Shown: piece by piece, positions 32,501-45,280 of the stretch
How the letters are laid out: every line of letters starts with the position of its first letter
Position numbering within the stretch: position 1 is the stretch's first letter
Assembly: GCA_037501455.1 (NCBI GenBank)
Contig: CM074857.1
Span: forward strand, 105,495,501 to 105,559,500
Direction of reading: 5' to 3'
Length of the DNA: 64,000 nt
Source: Lantana camara
Taxonomy: Eukaryota > Streptophyta > Magnoliopsida > Lamiales > Verbenaceae
Translations under genes and position numbers: made by a program
Notes under the pieces: model-generated
Databases searched by the model: none
What the model was told of the DNA's origin: nothing
Seen by the model: the letters and a program-made list of their open reading frames with translations, nothing else

Positions 32501-35500
32501 GCTGAAACAACTGTCTGGCACTTCCCTGCACAACAGGCAGAAGAAATAACCATTGATACTACTATCAAAACGATGACAAGAAAATAGGACTTTCTGTGAA
32601 GGTTGGTAGTTTATTCAAACAAATGGCTTGAGATGGGATTACATGATAAAATCAGAAGTAGATTACCCAGCAAACAAGGACTAAAGAAATGGCATTTTAC
32701 CTTGGGAATTCCAGGTAAAGTGGACGGATAAGGCTGTGAGGATCCAGAATCTTCAGCACTATCTGCCCCATCACCAGAAGTTCTATCCATCAAAGAGTTA
32801 TGTCGATCCTTACAATCTTTGGCTTTCCGGAATATGCACTGGTCAAGCACAACAAGGATATATGAGTAGCTGGATATTATCACCACACTACCACAGCTAT
32901 TAAAATATCATTTGAGAAAGAAATATACAAATAATTCTGTAATCGTACCTTGAAATGCAAAGTGCTGTTAATAGCATCACTTACAAGCTCCCAGTTGGGC
33001 CCGAGGTCATGCACCAGGACAACAAGAGCCTAAATATTACATAAAAATGTATCATAAGACCATATCTATAAGGAAACAAACATATCTTAAGTTTGAAAGA
33101 CATGCTTGTCTGTTTGCTAAAATGAACATGCTATGCACCATAAGTAAATCAACCTGATCCTCAAAAAGTGACCATGGACTTCTCGAGCCCGGCAGCGCAG
33201 AAGGCATCTGAAGGAAATGAAAATGCTCAAATTCAGAATTTTAACCATGTTATGGAAGTCTCGATAGGAAAGTTGAAAGGGCCAAAAAGGTAGTCGCTAT
33301 AGTATATATACCTTAACTGCTTTAGCTTTCCTTCCCCGATCCCTGCCACCAAGCATTTTCATAAATTTATTTTGATTGGACATGTTACTCATTTGGGAGG
33401 CTACTGGAGAAGGAACAGACCCACCACTTGGTGGGATATTGTCAAAAGAATTATCTTGAGATTGCCACATGATCTTTGGCTTCTTCATCACGGGCTGACC
33501 TAATAAGCCTTCACAAGAGATTTTGTAAATACATAAGATGCCGTGAAAGATGATCGACATTCAATGTCTAAACTTGCTTTTACTGGAAAAACCTTACCGC
33601 TATTTCCATTGGACTCATGTGGATGACTCTCCGACCTCTTTTTAAAATGATCCCTCTGGAACTGTAAAATAGACATACATAAAATACACAACTGTTACCC
33701 TCAGTAGTATATTTACTCTTAGTAAGTTTCTACAGCCTTCTTTTAAGGTTCTATGCCGAAAAGCTGAGTTATCAATGACAAGAAATACCTGCTCATTTTG
33801 AAAATTCGAATCAACCGACCACCTCTGTTCATATGGAGCATTCTGCCAAAACATACCAAAGAGAATCAATAATTTGACAACTTGACTACAATGGAGACCT
33901 AACAGGCTTAATAGTGTATGACATAATGTACCAGATACTTTGCTTTCTTCTTCTTCTTGGGTTTTGTTGATACTTCGGCCGAGTCAAATGGCAATTGCTT
34001 TTCAAAATCTCGAGCTGACTCAACTTCCATATTATTTGAAGCAAGCAATCCACCATGCAGAGTACTCTGATCATCCTGAAATGAATTGGTATCACCACTT
34101 GAAGCATCTGTTTTATTTGGTAACTGAATGCACCCAGACGCTCCAGCACCAAAGGGACTGATAACTCTCCTGGAAGCAGTTCGCATCCGTTTTGTTGGGA
34201 TGGACACATTAAGATTGCTGCCTGGGCGTTTAACCAGTAACACAGATTGTTGATTCCCTACTTTATTGTCAGCATACTTCATAGGCAACAAATCAGAGCC
34301 TATTTCATACGAACTTGCACTGTATGCATGTGTCAAGTGTTTCCGCTTCTTTTGGCCATATCTTGAAGATTTGCTGCGTTCAAAGGCCCCTTGCATGTTA
34401 TATGTGCTTGTTTCACCCTCATCCTCATCATATGCAGTATCTTGAGATTCAAAATCTGCATCGGAAAGCAATATTTTCTCAAAACATATAATAAAAAGAA
34501 AACAAAACAGAAACAAGCAGAACTTGTATCAGGTTTTACCTGCTGCAGCATTACATGCAGATGACTCCACTTCCTCTTGCCCAATGCTCCCATTTCTCTG
34601 AGGAACAATTGAAATAAGTTAACAGAATGACTAGTAGGAAGGTCAGACTCCAAAAGGATAAGAACAAGATTTTCTGGTAAATTTCATTAATGGATTAGCT
34701 ATCACTGGAGAGAGCTGTAAGGACTATATTCCATCTTTTCCATTTTCTCTTGAATTCTTGAGTTACTGTAAATAGTTAGATCTTACTGAAAGGTAATTAA
34801 AGAAAAACATTTTAAAGTTAGAAGGTTGGTTAATAAACAAATTTCTGCAACAATTGCAAAGCTCCAGAGAGCAAGTAGAGTAAGAATCTACAGCCTCCAT
34901 GCCACCACAAGCATCCATAAACTATTACAGTTCAACAAAAAAAAGCTACTTCACTCCCATATTTCCCTAGCTTTTACAATTGAAGAAGCAAAAGTCGTTA
35001 TCATAGTGATTTCTAAAGTAATGGCATTATCTTTAAAAGGTCACGCACAAGTTTCACATATCAACGTCCAGAGTGTTGTGGAATGGCTTTCTTATCACCA
35101 AATTAGACTTCCATAAGCTGGCTATACTAAGTAGCCTTGCTATTCAGAATTCCCGACAGTGTTAGTTTTTCTTGTTTATGGTTTGCTTGATAGACCATTT
35201 ATCATAAGGGTTAAAAAGTACAAAACATGAAGCAATGATCAAAATATAAGCAATAACTAAAAGTACAGAACACACAGATTGAGCAACTTTTTTACCTCTA
35301 ATTGAGCCACATGAGATTCAATTGACTTTTTATAAGTCAACATAGCTCCAGTTGGGACTGCATAGAAGAGGTTCTCCTGAAAGATAATGACGCAACAAAA
35401 TAGATAAGAAAACCAGGAAATTTCATAGCATCACACCTAAACATATATTTCACATATAGGGCCGTTATGCTCATTACTAAACCTGTTGAAGAGATGAAAT

Positions 35501-38500
35501 ATAACCAAGGTATATCTTTTTGATGAGAGGTTGAATCAATCATCAGAAGAAGAATTGGTTATGATAAAATAAACAAAAGGATTTGTCACAGAAGAATCCC
35601 TGGTGTTAGCAGGTGTGGCATTTTTTCCTTTTCTCTGTTTTTGCTTGTTTCTTTTTGCTATTTTCCTAGAGTTGGGGTGGAAGAAGAGGATTTACATAAA
35701 ACAAATAAATTGAGATATCAAGTCATGATTCGTACTTCTGTTAAACTATCATCCCATGACACGTCTTGGATTCCTGAATCGGATATTCTATCTGGTGTTG
35801 ATGGAACCTCAGTTTGGTTACGAGATGCATTTGTTTTATTAGCTTTCAGAAATCTGAACGCATAAGCCCGAACAGAAAGCGCCCCATTATTTTGAAGTTT
35901 CTGCTCCAGTTCTTGACTTGCATCCTGCAAAATTCAGCAAATTGGCAAATACTCATTACATTACATTTTATGTAATCCTCCAAATTCTAAAATACTATAC
36001 TATGATTTACAATACAAATTGGTTTTTTAGAAAATAAATTCACCGGATGCATCTACGAAAATGATATCAATATAAACAACATTTTTAAGTTTTTAGAATT
36101 AGAAACTAGCCCATCAATGTAAGGTTTAAAGTTTGTGGTTCGTGCAATATGCATCTTTCAGAAAACTACTCAGATGGAATGCTTCGGTGAGTGATAATAA
36201 TAACTCATTGTCCCCAATTTTTTCACTACTATTCCTTTCTGCATGTAGCAGGATAACCTCAAACTTGAAAAGTATATATCAGAATATAATAATGAGTCAT
36301 GCAATTATCTACCAACCACTACATAACGGGCACCACAGGAAACATTATAACACAATTTTCTTAGTCTCAACTAAATCAATATCAAGTCAAAATAATGAGT
36401 AAAAATGAGATTGCAGGAATACAAATATCAGCTATAAAATTCATGAAGATTATAGTATACTGTTCCAATCTGTAACTCAGTATCAGGAAGAAGAAACGAG
36501 TTTGATCAACACCCAACAGCATAATGGAATCAGAGACACTAAAACATTTTAAGGATAGAATCCAAACCTGAGCTTGGACCTCCACAGAGTGCCAGAACTC
36601 CATAACAGCTTTGGCCAAGGTACAGGCAACTTTCTTCGCATCCATGCCCAAACTTTCTTCTGGTTTTCTCAACTGACAAGCAACAGCAACTCGATAGGAG
36701 ATTTGGGATGCAGCAGCTCTTTTCCAGATACGCTCCTATATAAAAAGATGCAAGTAGGAAAGCCTTTAAGGATGAAATTTTAATTTGCCCAGAAAAAATA
36801 TATTAAATCTCTCTCCTCATAAATATGTACTAAAATGCTGCATACTAAAATGTCGGAATCTTCATAGTGAACTTTTTAAAGGCTTGGAAATTTATGAAGT
36901 TGGACCTGTGCAAAATCATTTGCCAACCATGCCATTTCTTCAAGCACGTAATCCCAATGAGATTTCCCGCGAATCTCTGTTGGAGATGTCACAATGGACA
37001 ACTCGGCAATCCTCTTTCGCTTTGCCTATTTACAATTGTATTAGTTCTTTTAGTCCAACCATACATTAAATAAAAATATTTTTCAAGCATAGAGACTAGA
37101 GAGATGACACTAATTAGGTCAAATGCACAAGGAGAACCTCTATAATTTGTGCTTCTTTCAAAATCGAATCTTCGTCAATTTTGCTGAGCAATTTTGAGTC
37201 AGACCCAGAAGAAGTCTGCTCGAGGGAAGCAGTGGAAGCCTGAGTCAGCAATCCAGTCTCAGGCAGATTTGACTTCGACACATCATTATGCATAACATCA
37301 GAAGATTTTTCATTCTCAGGACAAGCATCATCAACCAGACTATCTTTAGGTTCTCTCCCAGACTCTAACCGCTCGCAGGTTTCCTCTCCTTCGTTGAGAA
37401 CTTCTGTCACCTCATTTTTTGAAGTCGATTCGCTTTGATTTAATTCTTTCTCCAATTTTGAAGAAAAACCATTCTCTCGCTGGCTTTCACATGCAGAAGC
37501 ACCCTCCTTATTGACCACAGTAGTACTATCCATTCCCTCGGTATCTTTCTTTTCTTTTACAAGTTCATCACTTTCCACAACAAAGGTCCCGTTGTGTAAG
37601 CTTTGATTTTTAAGCTTCCCATTAGAGTCAACATTTTTCATTCTAGTACACATTTCACCATCAATATTTCCATCTACACTCAGGCTGGTCGGGGTGCAAG
37701 ATGACTCGGAGTCCAAAATCCTTACACTGCGAGTACCACGGAAAGTGTGAGCATCGTTTGACATCTCATCCACCTTGTTTCTATTAAAACCATTCATCTG
37801 GCATTGATTATCTGTTTTTGTGGGTGTCATACTAGGCCGACTCACAGTAACTGGGGAAATCTTCTCTTCCATTATCTGGATTGTTTCAGGTCCAATAGAG
37901 TTGATTTGTTTTTGATTTTTTGCAGCACTTGAGAATGATTGCTGGTTGATTTGTTCATCTAGAGGGCTTTCAGAAGCAACAGCTTCTGGCACAGCACCCA
38001 ACGGAACAACTTCAGTCAGGCCCTTTTTCAATTCAGCAGGCTTTAAACCATTCAACTCAGTATCCTCCTGACCATCTGTAATCACAGTCTTCTGAAGGCT
38101 ACCATCTCCTGGACTAGTAGGCTTCAAATTCCTACTCAAGGATTGTTTCTGATTTTCTGAATCTGATGCCAATGCTTTTACATCCCTAGAGCCATGACGG
38201 GAAGGTAAAGAAGAGACATGACTGCCACGAGTTAGATTTACATCAGTTGACCTAGATCCATCACGATTCAGGCGGGACCTGTTCCGCCTCTTGTATGCTT
38301 TCCTAGGGAGACTAAAAGCAGCTGAATCCCCATGTTCCTGAGTTTTATTATTCCCATCCATACAGGGTGAAGGTTCAGATGCCACAACTTTACTCCTGCT
38401 AGGATGCAACAAACCCCGAGCACCTTCAGAAAATTCATGCTCAGCATCAAATAACATGAGATTATCTGCACTATTGGGCTCACAGGGAACTGGCCCAGGT

Positions 38501-39106
38501 CTACCACTACTTTCCACAGAATCCCCATGAGGTGATGCAGTAACTGCAAAACTGCCTTTTGCTTCACTACAATGCCAGAAAAACAATGTAAGACAATCGA
38601 AAACAGAAGCATAATCCAATAAAACATATTAATTGGAGCAGACCAATGGAAAGTACCTGGTCACAAACTGATCAGGATGTTGATCATTAATTGAAGTTGA
38701 CTGAACACTAACAGAAGAGCCATTCCCGAGCTTAAAATCTAAGGGGTTTCCTCCCTGCAAATAACAAGGTTAGAAATCTGAAATGCGCTATACATTGATA
38801 AATATGAATTTAAGTTAAGCTCCATACTTTCTCAAGAAATTCCAATTCTCTTTTCCTTTCATCCCGAACCCCATATTCTTGCCTGTTATCACAAGAAAAA
38901 ATGTTCATATCCATAATTTGTTAACAGGAAAATGCAGCTCACCGGATATAAAACGTAAGTAGCATAGTATATTACCTGAGCTCCGCTTGAACCTTCTCAA
39001 TTGCTGCTTTTCGCGGAGAAGTTTTGTTAGCAATACCAACTCCGCCTTCAACAACTCCTCCCATAGAATCAACTTCGGCATTGACTACGAGAACAGATGA
39101 CCACAT
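29575..39106 (-). CDS. EAF1: EAF1-like NuA4 histone acetyltransferase scaffold (HSA and SANT domains)
   Basis: Twenty-one coding exons on the minus strand, each with GT..AG borders and matching phase: 39106-38976, 38882-38828, 38754-38657, 38566-37138, 37025-36906, 36735-36568, 35924-35736, 35376-35296, 34597-34540, 34455-33932, 33842-33789, 33661-33598, 33508-33312, 33207-33154, 33029-32949, 32838-32701, 32525-32409, 32090-31987, 31847-31632, 31536-31167, 31005-29575. They sum to 5679 bases, 1892 residues, near the Arabidopsis EAF1A/B size. The N-terminus has [25 protein letters not shown] and [16 protein letters not shown]. The HSA domain ([18 protein letters not shown]) is at about 590-665. 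The SANT domain ([20 protein letters not shown]) is at about 1063-1118. The last exon is Gln-rich, with an uninterrupted Gln run. EAF1 binds actin-related proteins through HSA and holds NuA4 together in the nucleus. The start is discussed separately. Confidence 0.93.
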
Positions 39107-39167
39107 CCATGCATGCCCCACTTCAACAGCTACATACGGTCTCCTTCATTCACTTAAGAAGTAATCT

Positions 39168-41390
39168 CCTATAAAACAATGATGGAAAGACTTAATACAA
39201 GCAAAGTACAAGATCACATCAAAAGACAAAGGACTTGAGCACATAATATCCACAGATAGAGCAATGTCTGAAACCAAAACCCTCTTTCTTTTTCTTTTGT
39301 TGACTGACTGATCTTCATAAAGTAGATGCAGCCTCAGCCAGGGTGCACCAGAAATATGAGGTTCAGTAATCATGCAATTGATCACATAAGCCTAGGAAGA
39401 GACTGATTAATAGCAAAGACAATTCCGAAAACCAATCACCCCAGGAGAGTTCAATTTCACAGTGTCAAACAAATCAAACTTTGAGATTAGCCATCATCAG
39501 CCATTAACTACAACAGCCTTCATGGTTCTTAACTTTGAGACTGTTTAATAGTACAATGTACGGTAATACAACAATAAATAAAGATAGGAGTCATATGACC
39601 TGTAATTGAATTCATCATGTACATAATCCAAACATTTTGTAGGGCTCATTAGTCTAGAAAGAGAGTACCGTCATCCCGAGTCCCTGACATTATATTACAC
39701 TACTGCTCACGGTGGTAACCCATTGCATGAACAGATGTAGGATGTAGAGAAGTTAGCAAGACGGTTTTAGCATAGATAATAACCCAACCACCCAACGCAA
39801 AACCAATGGCGACAACACATGACCTAATTTAGAGATACATTATTTATTTTTACGTAAAAGTAAAGTTGTGCCCAATAAACAACCTACATGGCCTATTCAT
39901 TTCACTCAACCACTTGTCCAGACAAAGTTGAAGAGCTGTCAAATAAACAGGTTCTAATTTGAAATAGATAAACAATATCCTTTCTAGAGAATACCAAACT
40001 TTCTTCCTCTCCAAGTCACCATGGTTTGGCATTCTCATTATCACAGGACATCTGAGCATGCCTTTATTTTTCCAAAAGACATAAAAATTTATTTCAAAAT
40101 TTGTGGATGCATTGGTAAGTGCAATATACCACGGTCCACGAGGGTACATCTTATCTAACATTTCCACTTAATTCTAAACTTCAGGTAATCTTGGATAAGT
40201 GCCACACAAGTACGCATTAGCGTTCAATCTGCATCAGATATTTAGCCGAACCAATTTCTTGCATATCCGTGCATTATAGATCCTATATAATGTCAAAACA
40301 AACAGTCTTATGAATTCATTATCCTAAAGCGCACGCACATAAAGGTATAGGACCTATGTTCACACCGGTTGCAACATGCAATTGCGCACTACACGCAAAA
40401 AGAGAGAGGCAAGCAGCATAGTGCACATATAGATTTCCTAACACTAAGAAGGTAAGTGGACAAGAGTTACAGCGATTTCGTTTCCCATTTCCAAAGATTG
40501 GTAACAAATCTGGAACCTCCCCCAAACAGAGTATAAGTATGAAAAATGTACGCATGCATTTGCATTACAGAGTGACTTGATGCTGCCACATCCATCATTA
40601 ATTTCCCATCTGACGTGTCACTAATACGAAGACTATAAATAAAGCAAGTTAAAGTTTGTTTGCTTATTAGAGAACTAGACCCCACAAACAGATTGACAAA
40701 GTTAGAGGAGTGACCAAAAATTACACAATGATTGCCAATGTAACTGCACAAACTTCACTAAATTTCATATCAACCAACTCAACGCTTCAGAAGAGTATAA
40801 GGGCAGGCAAGGAACGCCTAGCTCAACTAATTCGGCATGAAATACAGAATTCCCGTAACTACTCAAATGCCCATCATTTCAGGAGCTCACATGTGCAGCT
40901 CAAACTCAGCAGCAGAAGCCCTCGGCGCAATTCAAACAAAATGCACGAAATCAAATGCCCAATCAACAATTCCCCACCCATTCCCCCAAAATTAAACCCC
41001 AAATACAATGAACAATGAGTGCAAAATCCTTAGGGTTAGAGCGGACTTGAGCAGAGCTCAAAATTCTAGGGTTTCCGGAGCTGGGACGGGAATATATTAC
41101 CTTAATTGCGATTAATCAAGAATGAATTGCAATCCAGTGACAGAGAAACGGAGTGCCCTCTGAAAATTGGTTTCTGCTCCTAGGGTTTTGCCTTTGATGC
41201 ACAAGGTACCTCAACTCAAAGCAAGGGGACTATTATCTGGCCTAGAGTACGTAAAATCATCAGAGCATTCCCTGAGATGAACCAGATAGAGATACAAATA
41301 CGTGTATGTATATGCCAGTGTGTGTTCTGCGCGAGATTTTAATGTAAAAATGGTGTTCAAGTTCCTCCTTCGTCGTGCTCCTTTCACTTT
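39168..41390 (-). other. 5' UTR of EAF1 with a 1.9-kb intron
   Basis: On the minus strand a donor AATTAAG/GTAATATATTCC at 41101/41100 and an acceptor TTGTTTTATAG/GAGATTAC at 39169/39168 would join a leader exon (from about 41390 to 41101) to the exon with the start codon. The intron contains no supportable frame. A 5' UTR intron of this type is common in large plant genes; the exact transcription start is a guess from the pyrimidine-rich block at 41380-41400. Confidence 0.5.
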
Positions 41391-41399
41391 CTCTCTCTA

Positions 41400-42250
41400 G
41401 CAAGATTTGCAAATTATTTATTTTATATTTTATTTATTTTCTCTGTAAAAAATAATGTAAAAAAAAAAGATAAAAGGAAAAAAAAAATTATTTTGGAGCT
41501 CTCGCCTCTCGCTCTGTTTGTGCGTGAGAAAAGTGGGCCATACGATGACAGAATTGGGCCTTTTGTTAAACTATGGGCCTTGTGAGTGGGATTTGGGCCT
41601 ACGTTTTGGGCTTTTTTGGGTCTACATATATTTTGATTTCATGCAAAAAGTATTGTTCATAGAATATAAAAAATTATTTTTTTAAATACAAAAACACTTT
41701 TAAATAATATAAAAAGTGGCTGTAAATTCCATAAAGTAAAAAAAGAGTGTTCTTTTCTTTAAAAAAGAGTTATTTTTTTCTTTTTTAGCTTAGAAAAACC
41801 ATGGAGTTTTTTTAAAAAAAAAAAAGAAACTAAAACCATGGAGTTTTAAGAAGGGGAAAAAGAAAAAAAAATGTTAAAAATGTTAAATTCAAATATTGAT
41901 CTTTCGGTGTTTCTAGTTTATTTTAGCTTAAAATAAATTCGAATTGATTTCCGGACAAGATAATGATTATCGGTGGTCAAAAGTAGAGAAAAGCAAGTGT
42001 TTGATCAATCAAAGCGATACCAACATAAACTTAACTTCACTAGGGGGTAAAAAGAGAATTTTGTCTATAAACACTTACTGTAGCCTCATGGCACTCAAGT
42101 AGTCAACTATTTTACAAGCTCATAAACAAGAAATTTCAACAATTAACAAATATAATTACATATCTAATCTACATTAATCAATGTGGTGACAAAACTACAA
42201 TGGTTAAAGCCTACAACAAGATCACAGGATAAAATCTTGAAGCAGATTAT
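41400..42250. other. Intergenic region, EAF1 promoter side and AT-rich spacer
   Basis: Beyond the site II cluster there are A/T homopolymer tracts and a direct repeat of AAAACCATGGAGTTTT (about 41796 and 41836). No gene is seen. Confidence 0.55.
41530..41615 (-). promoter_or_regulatory. Cluster of site II (GGCCCA) elements upstream of EAF1
   Basis: TGGGCC occurs at about 41535, 41556, 41575 and 41594, and TGGGCT follows near 41609; on the minus strand these are GGCCCA and AGCCCA. They lie 140 to 230 bases upstream of the likely start of EAF1 transcription. Such clusters are known TCP-factor targets in promoters of broadly expressed plant genes. Confidence 0.55.
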
Positions 42251-44628
42251 CTACAAAGAAGCAAGTTGATTCCTGATCTCCTTAGCATGGCTGTTCATCC
42301 CACCAATCTCGTATGCTTTAATCATCGTTCTAAACGTGACCTTATCCGGCTCACAACCACTCCTCTTCATCATCTAAATCACTCCTCTCATCTCTCCGAA
42401 ACACCCCATAATGCCGTAAGCATCCACCAAGCAGTTAAAGAACACCGTGTCAAGCGTAATGTCAGAATTCTCAACGAACCTCAAAACAACTTTGACCTTT
42501 TCAGCTTTTCCAACACGACCATAAGCTCTAACGAGCAAGCAGAGGGTTACACAGTTGGGTTTTATTCTCTCCGACTGCATTAGCCTAAACAAGAACTCCA
42601 TCTGTTTTATATCTCCAGCCCTCCCAAATGCATCTATAACGATGTTGTATGTTATGAGGGTCCATGAGAAGTGGTATCTCTGCATGTATTCCATCACGGC
42701 ACTCATTTTCTTGTAGTTTCCTGTTTTACCGTAGGAATCCAAGAGAATGTTGAATGTTTTAATGGAGGGCTCAATTCCGGCTCGTTGGAACTTTTCGTAG
42801 CATTTTTCCATCATTTCGATTTGACCACTGCCTCCAAATGCTCTAAGTGTGGAGTTCATTGTCCAAACATCGGGTTGGCAGTCTTTTTGCCTAAGCATCT
42901 GTACAAGAATTGATTCCATCTCCGTGAACCTATTTTCAAGAAAGGTGAGAATAGCATTAGGTTACAAAGGGAACACATTGTGCAAACTATAAAGGGCTAT
43001 TTACACTGACTTCCCCTGTAACTATGTGAATGACACAAACTTCCCCTCTTAGCCTTAGTTAAAAGTTTGTAATACCCCCTTTTGAGATTGTAAAACAAAA
43101 TTAAAACTGAAAAGCTTAAGAAGATTTGAATAATGACATCATTTAACCATGTGTTCATAATCAAACTAGTAAATGGCAAAAAAGGGGACTTTACTTCTTT
43201 GCTTTCCCATAAGCATCAATGAGAGTATTATACGTTATCGTGTTCGGCCTGATTCCCTGAACTTCCATTTCTGACAGCAGATATTGTACTTTGTCAAGGT
43301 CATAAACTTGGACACAAGACTTTATGAGTATCGAGTAAGTATAGACATCGGGCACAGTTGGGCATCTTCTTCATTTGTTTAAGAATGGAAAATGCTTTGT
43401 AAAAAAGGCCGCTTCGGCTGTAGGCAGACATAAGAGCAGTGTAAGCTTCACGGTCCACAATACAGCCTTCATCAATCATTGCCTGAAATAAGGTGTGAGC
43501 TTTCTCAGGCTGCTTGCATTTCCCAAGCATGACAATAAGCTTGATGTATATACCAGAGTTGGGCTTGTACCAAAGCTGCTCACGGAGGAGTTCGAAAACC
43601 TGAAAAACAATGCTATAAGAATTTGAAAGTGAAAACATGACTATCATAAACTTCAAAACTCATTAACAGATTCTCTTCATGTTGATTCACTGTAACTCTT
43701 TTAGAGCATGTTTCCACGACCGCTTGATTTATTTTCTTGTTCTTTTTGTTCGTGGAGCTGATAAACATTTTCTCCAACTATAACTTAACTATTCAACTCT
43801 TTACCTTCCATCTCCATTTCAAATGCATTTTTGCAGTTTCCTCTCCCAACTGATCATTTTCTCAGAAGAAATATGTTATCATCTACATAATTATAACTAC
43901 TGAGGCAATTCGAGGAAGTCGTTCTCCTCCTAATCTTCTATCATTCTAAGCAACACACACACACACATATATCAATTATCAAGTTTAAACATTATACTAC
44001 CTAAAATGACAGATATCAGAGATTAGAAAATTTTGCCTTCCCAGTTGAGTTTCTGACTCCGTCTATGATACAGACAAAATTTAGTGAGAAAACACACATC
44101 ATTCCATAGAACACTCACATAATCAAATTAAGCAGCAGCCAAACCTAAGGCTCACATTTTCACAAACCACAATACAGATGCCAAAACAAAACAAAAGACT
44201 GAAGCTTTACACCAATTAACACAAAAGAAACCAAATTAAGCAAAAGGGTTCCTCTTAATCTGGGCAACAAACCTTGAGAGCAGATTCCCAGCGCAAAGCG
44301 GTGATGCGTTCGTGAAGGGCTTCGAGAACAGTTCGAGGCAGCAGTTTCTTGGAATTGCCCTTCTTCTTTTCGATGACAGCAGGCTTCTCTTCGTAGTATA
44401 ATTGAGATGGCCTTCTGGGAAGCTATCTTTCTGTTTGTTTCCTCTTTTCTCTCTCGAGCTTCTCTCTCCTTCGTCTTCGCGAGCTCGAATCTTCTCTCAG
44501 TTACAGAGGCCGAGCTACTGTCGTAACTATCGGTTGACGGGACATTTGATGGTTGTGGGTTAGGTTTCAGATTGTTCCGGGTCTGGCTCTGGCGGTAATG
44601 CGGCGGTGGGTCCGGCGAGGGACGCCAT
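42251..44628 (-). pseudogene. P-class PPR gene resembling At3g53170, broken
   Basis: Three exons are recognisable: 44628-44273, 43599-43195 and 42929-42251, with good splice borders. PPR motifs are clear (YKPNSGIYIKLIVMLGKCKQ, then GIRPNTITYNTLIDAYGKA, PDVWTMNSTLRAFGGSGQ, KTFNILLDSYGKTGNYKK, LITYNIVIDAFGRAGDI). The order matches plastid or mitochondrial P-class proteins related, from memory, to Arabidopsis At3g53170. Lesions: the ATG frame at 44628 stops after 22 codons and the homologous frame is different; a further shift is near 44381; two bases appear lost near 43353, after MPNC; an in-frame TAG is at 42374. With at least three independent lesions no full protein can be made. Confidence 0.8.
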
Positions 44629-44639
44629 TGTTGTGAAGC

Positions 44640-45131
44640 AACCGACCTTAAGAGTGATATTTATTGTTCTGAATTGAGGCTAACTGGCTAAGGAACTATT
44701 GATATCAAATAATTATTTTTCGAAAAAGTATATATATTATTTTATCATTTATTTTACAATATAATATTTTATTTATAGTTTAATTAAATATTATATGTTT
44801 ATTATGAGAAAATAAGGATAATTTGTTTCAATTTTTATTATTAATAATTTGTTAATAAGGATTAAAAAAAAAAAAAAAATTGTTATCTAAGTTGCTTATA
44901 TACTAGTTATTTTTTACTTTGGAATACTGATATATTTTTATTTAATTTGTTTTAGTTGTGTTTATATATTATTTAATTTCTTTTAGTTGTGTTTATATAA
45001 ATATTAAAATGAATATTATGGAAAGATATTATAATTAGAATTAAATTTATAACTACGACATTTATATAAAAAATTAATATGTTTTGGACGAAAATGAATA
45101 GAAATATTGTTTCAACAGATAATTAATTAAA
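44640..45131. other. AT-rich spacer
   Basis: About 0.5 kb, rich in ATTTAATTT-type words, with a direct repeat of TTTTAGTTGTGTTTATATA (about 44950 and 44983). No gene. Confidence 0.55.
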
Positions 45132-45280
45132 GATCCTTAATATACCCCAATACTTTTCCTAAACCCCCAATTGATTTTTTACATGTTTTAAGTATCAAAT
45201 ATTCATGAAAGTTTTCCTAAACCCCCCTAATTCACGTAAAAAGATTAAAATGCCCTTAATAAAATATGAAAAATTACCCC
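45132..45280 (-). repeat. Dispersed repeat, copy 2 (inverted relative to 11803-11951)
   Basis: The reverse complement starts GGGGTAATTTTTCATATTTT and carries AATTAGGGGGGTTTAGGAAAA and AAAAAATCAATTGGGGG, collinear with copy 1. It is followed to the right by a T/C-rich tract and a GC-rich block (45365-45530) that has no clear gene. Confidence 0.75.

Noticed and set aside
37785..38627. Minus-strand frame of 119 codons overlapping the EAF1 large exon in another phase
   Set aside because: The EAF1 frame has domain-level similarity and fits both flanking exon phases; the other frame does not.
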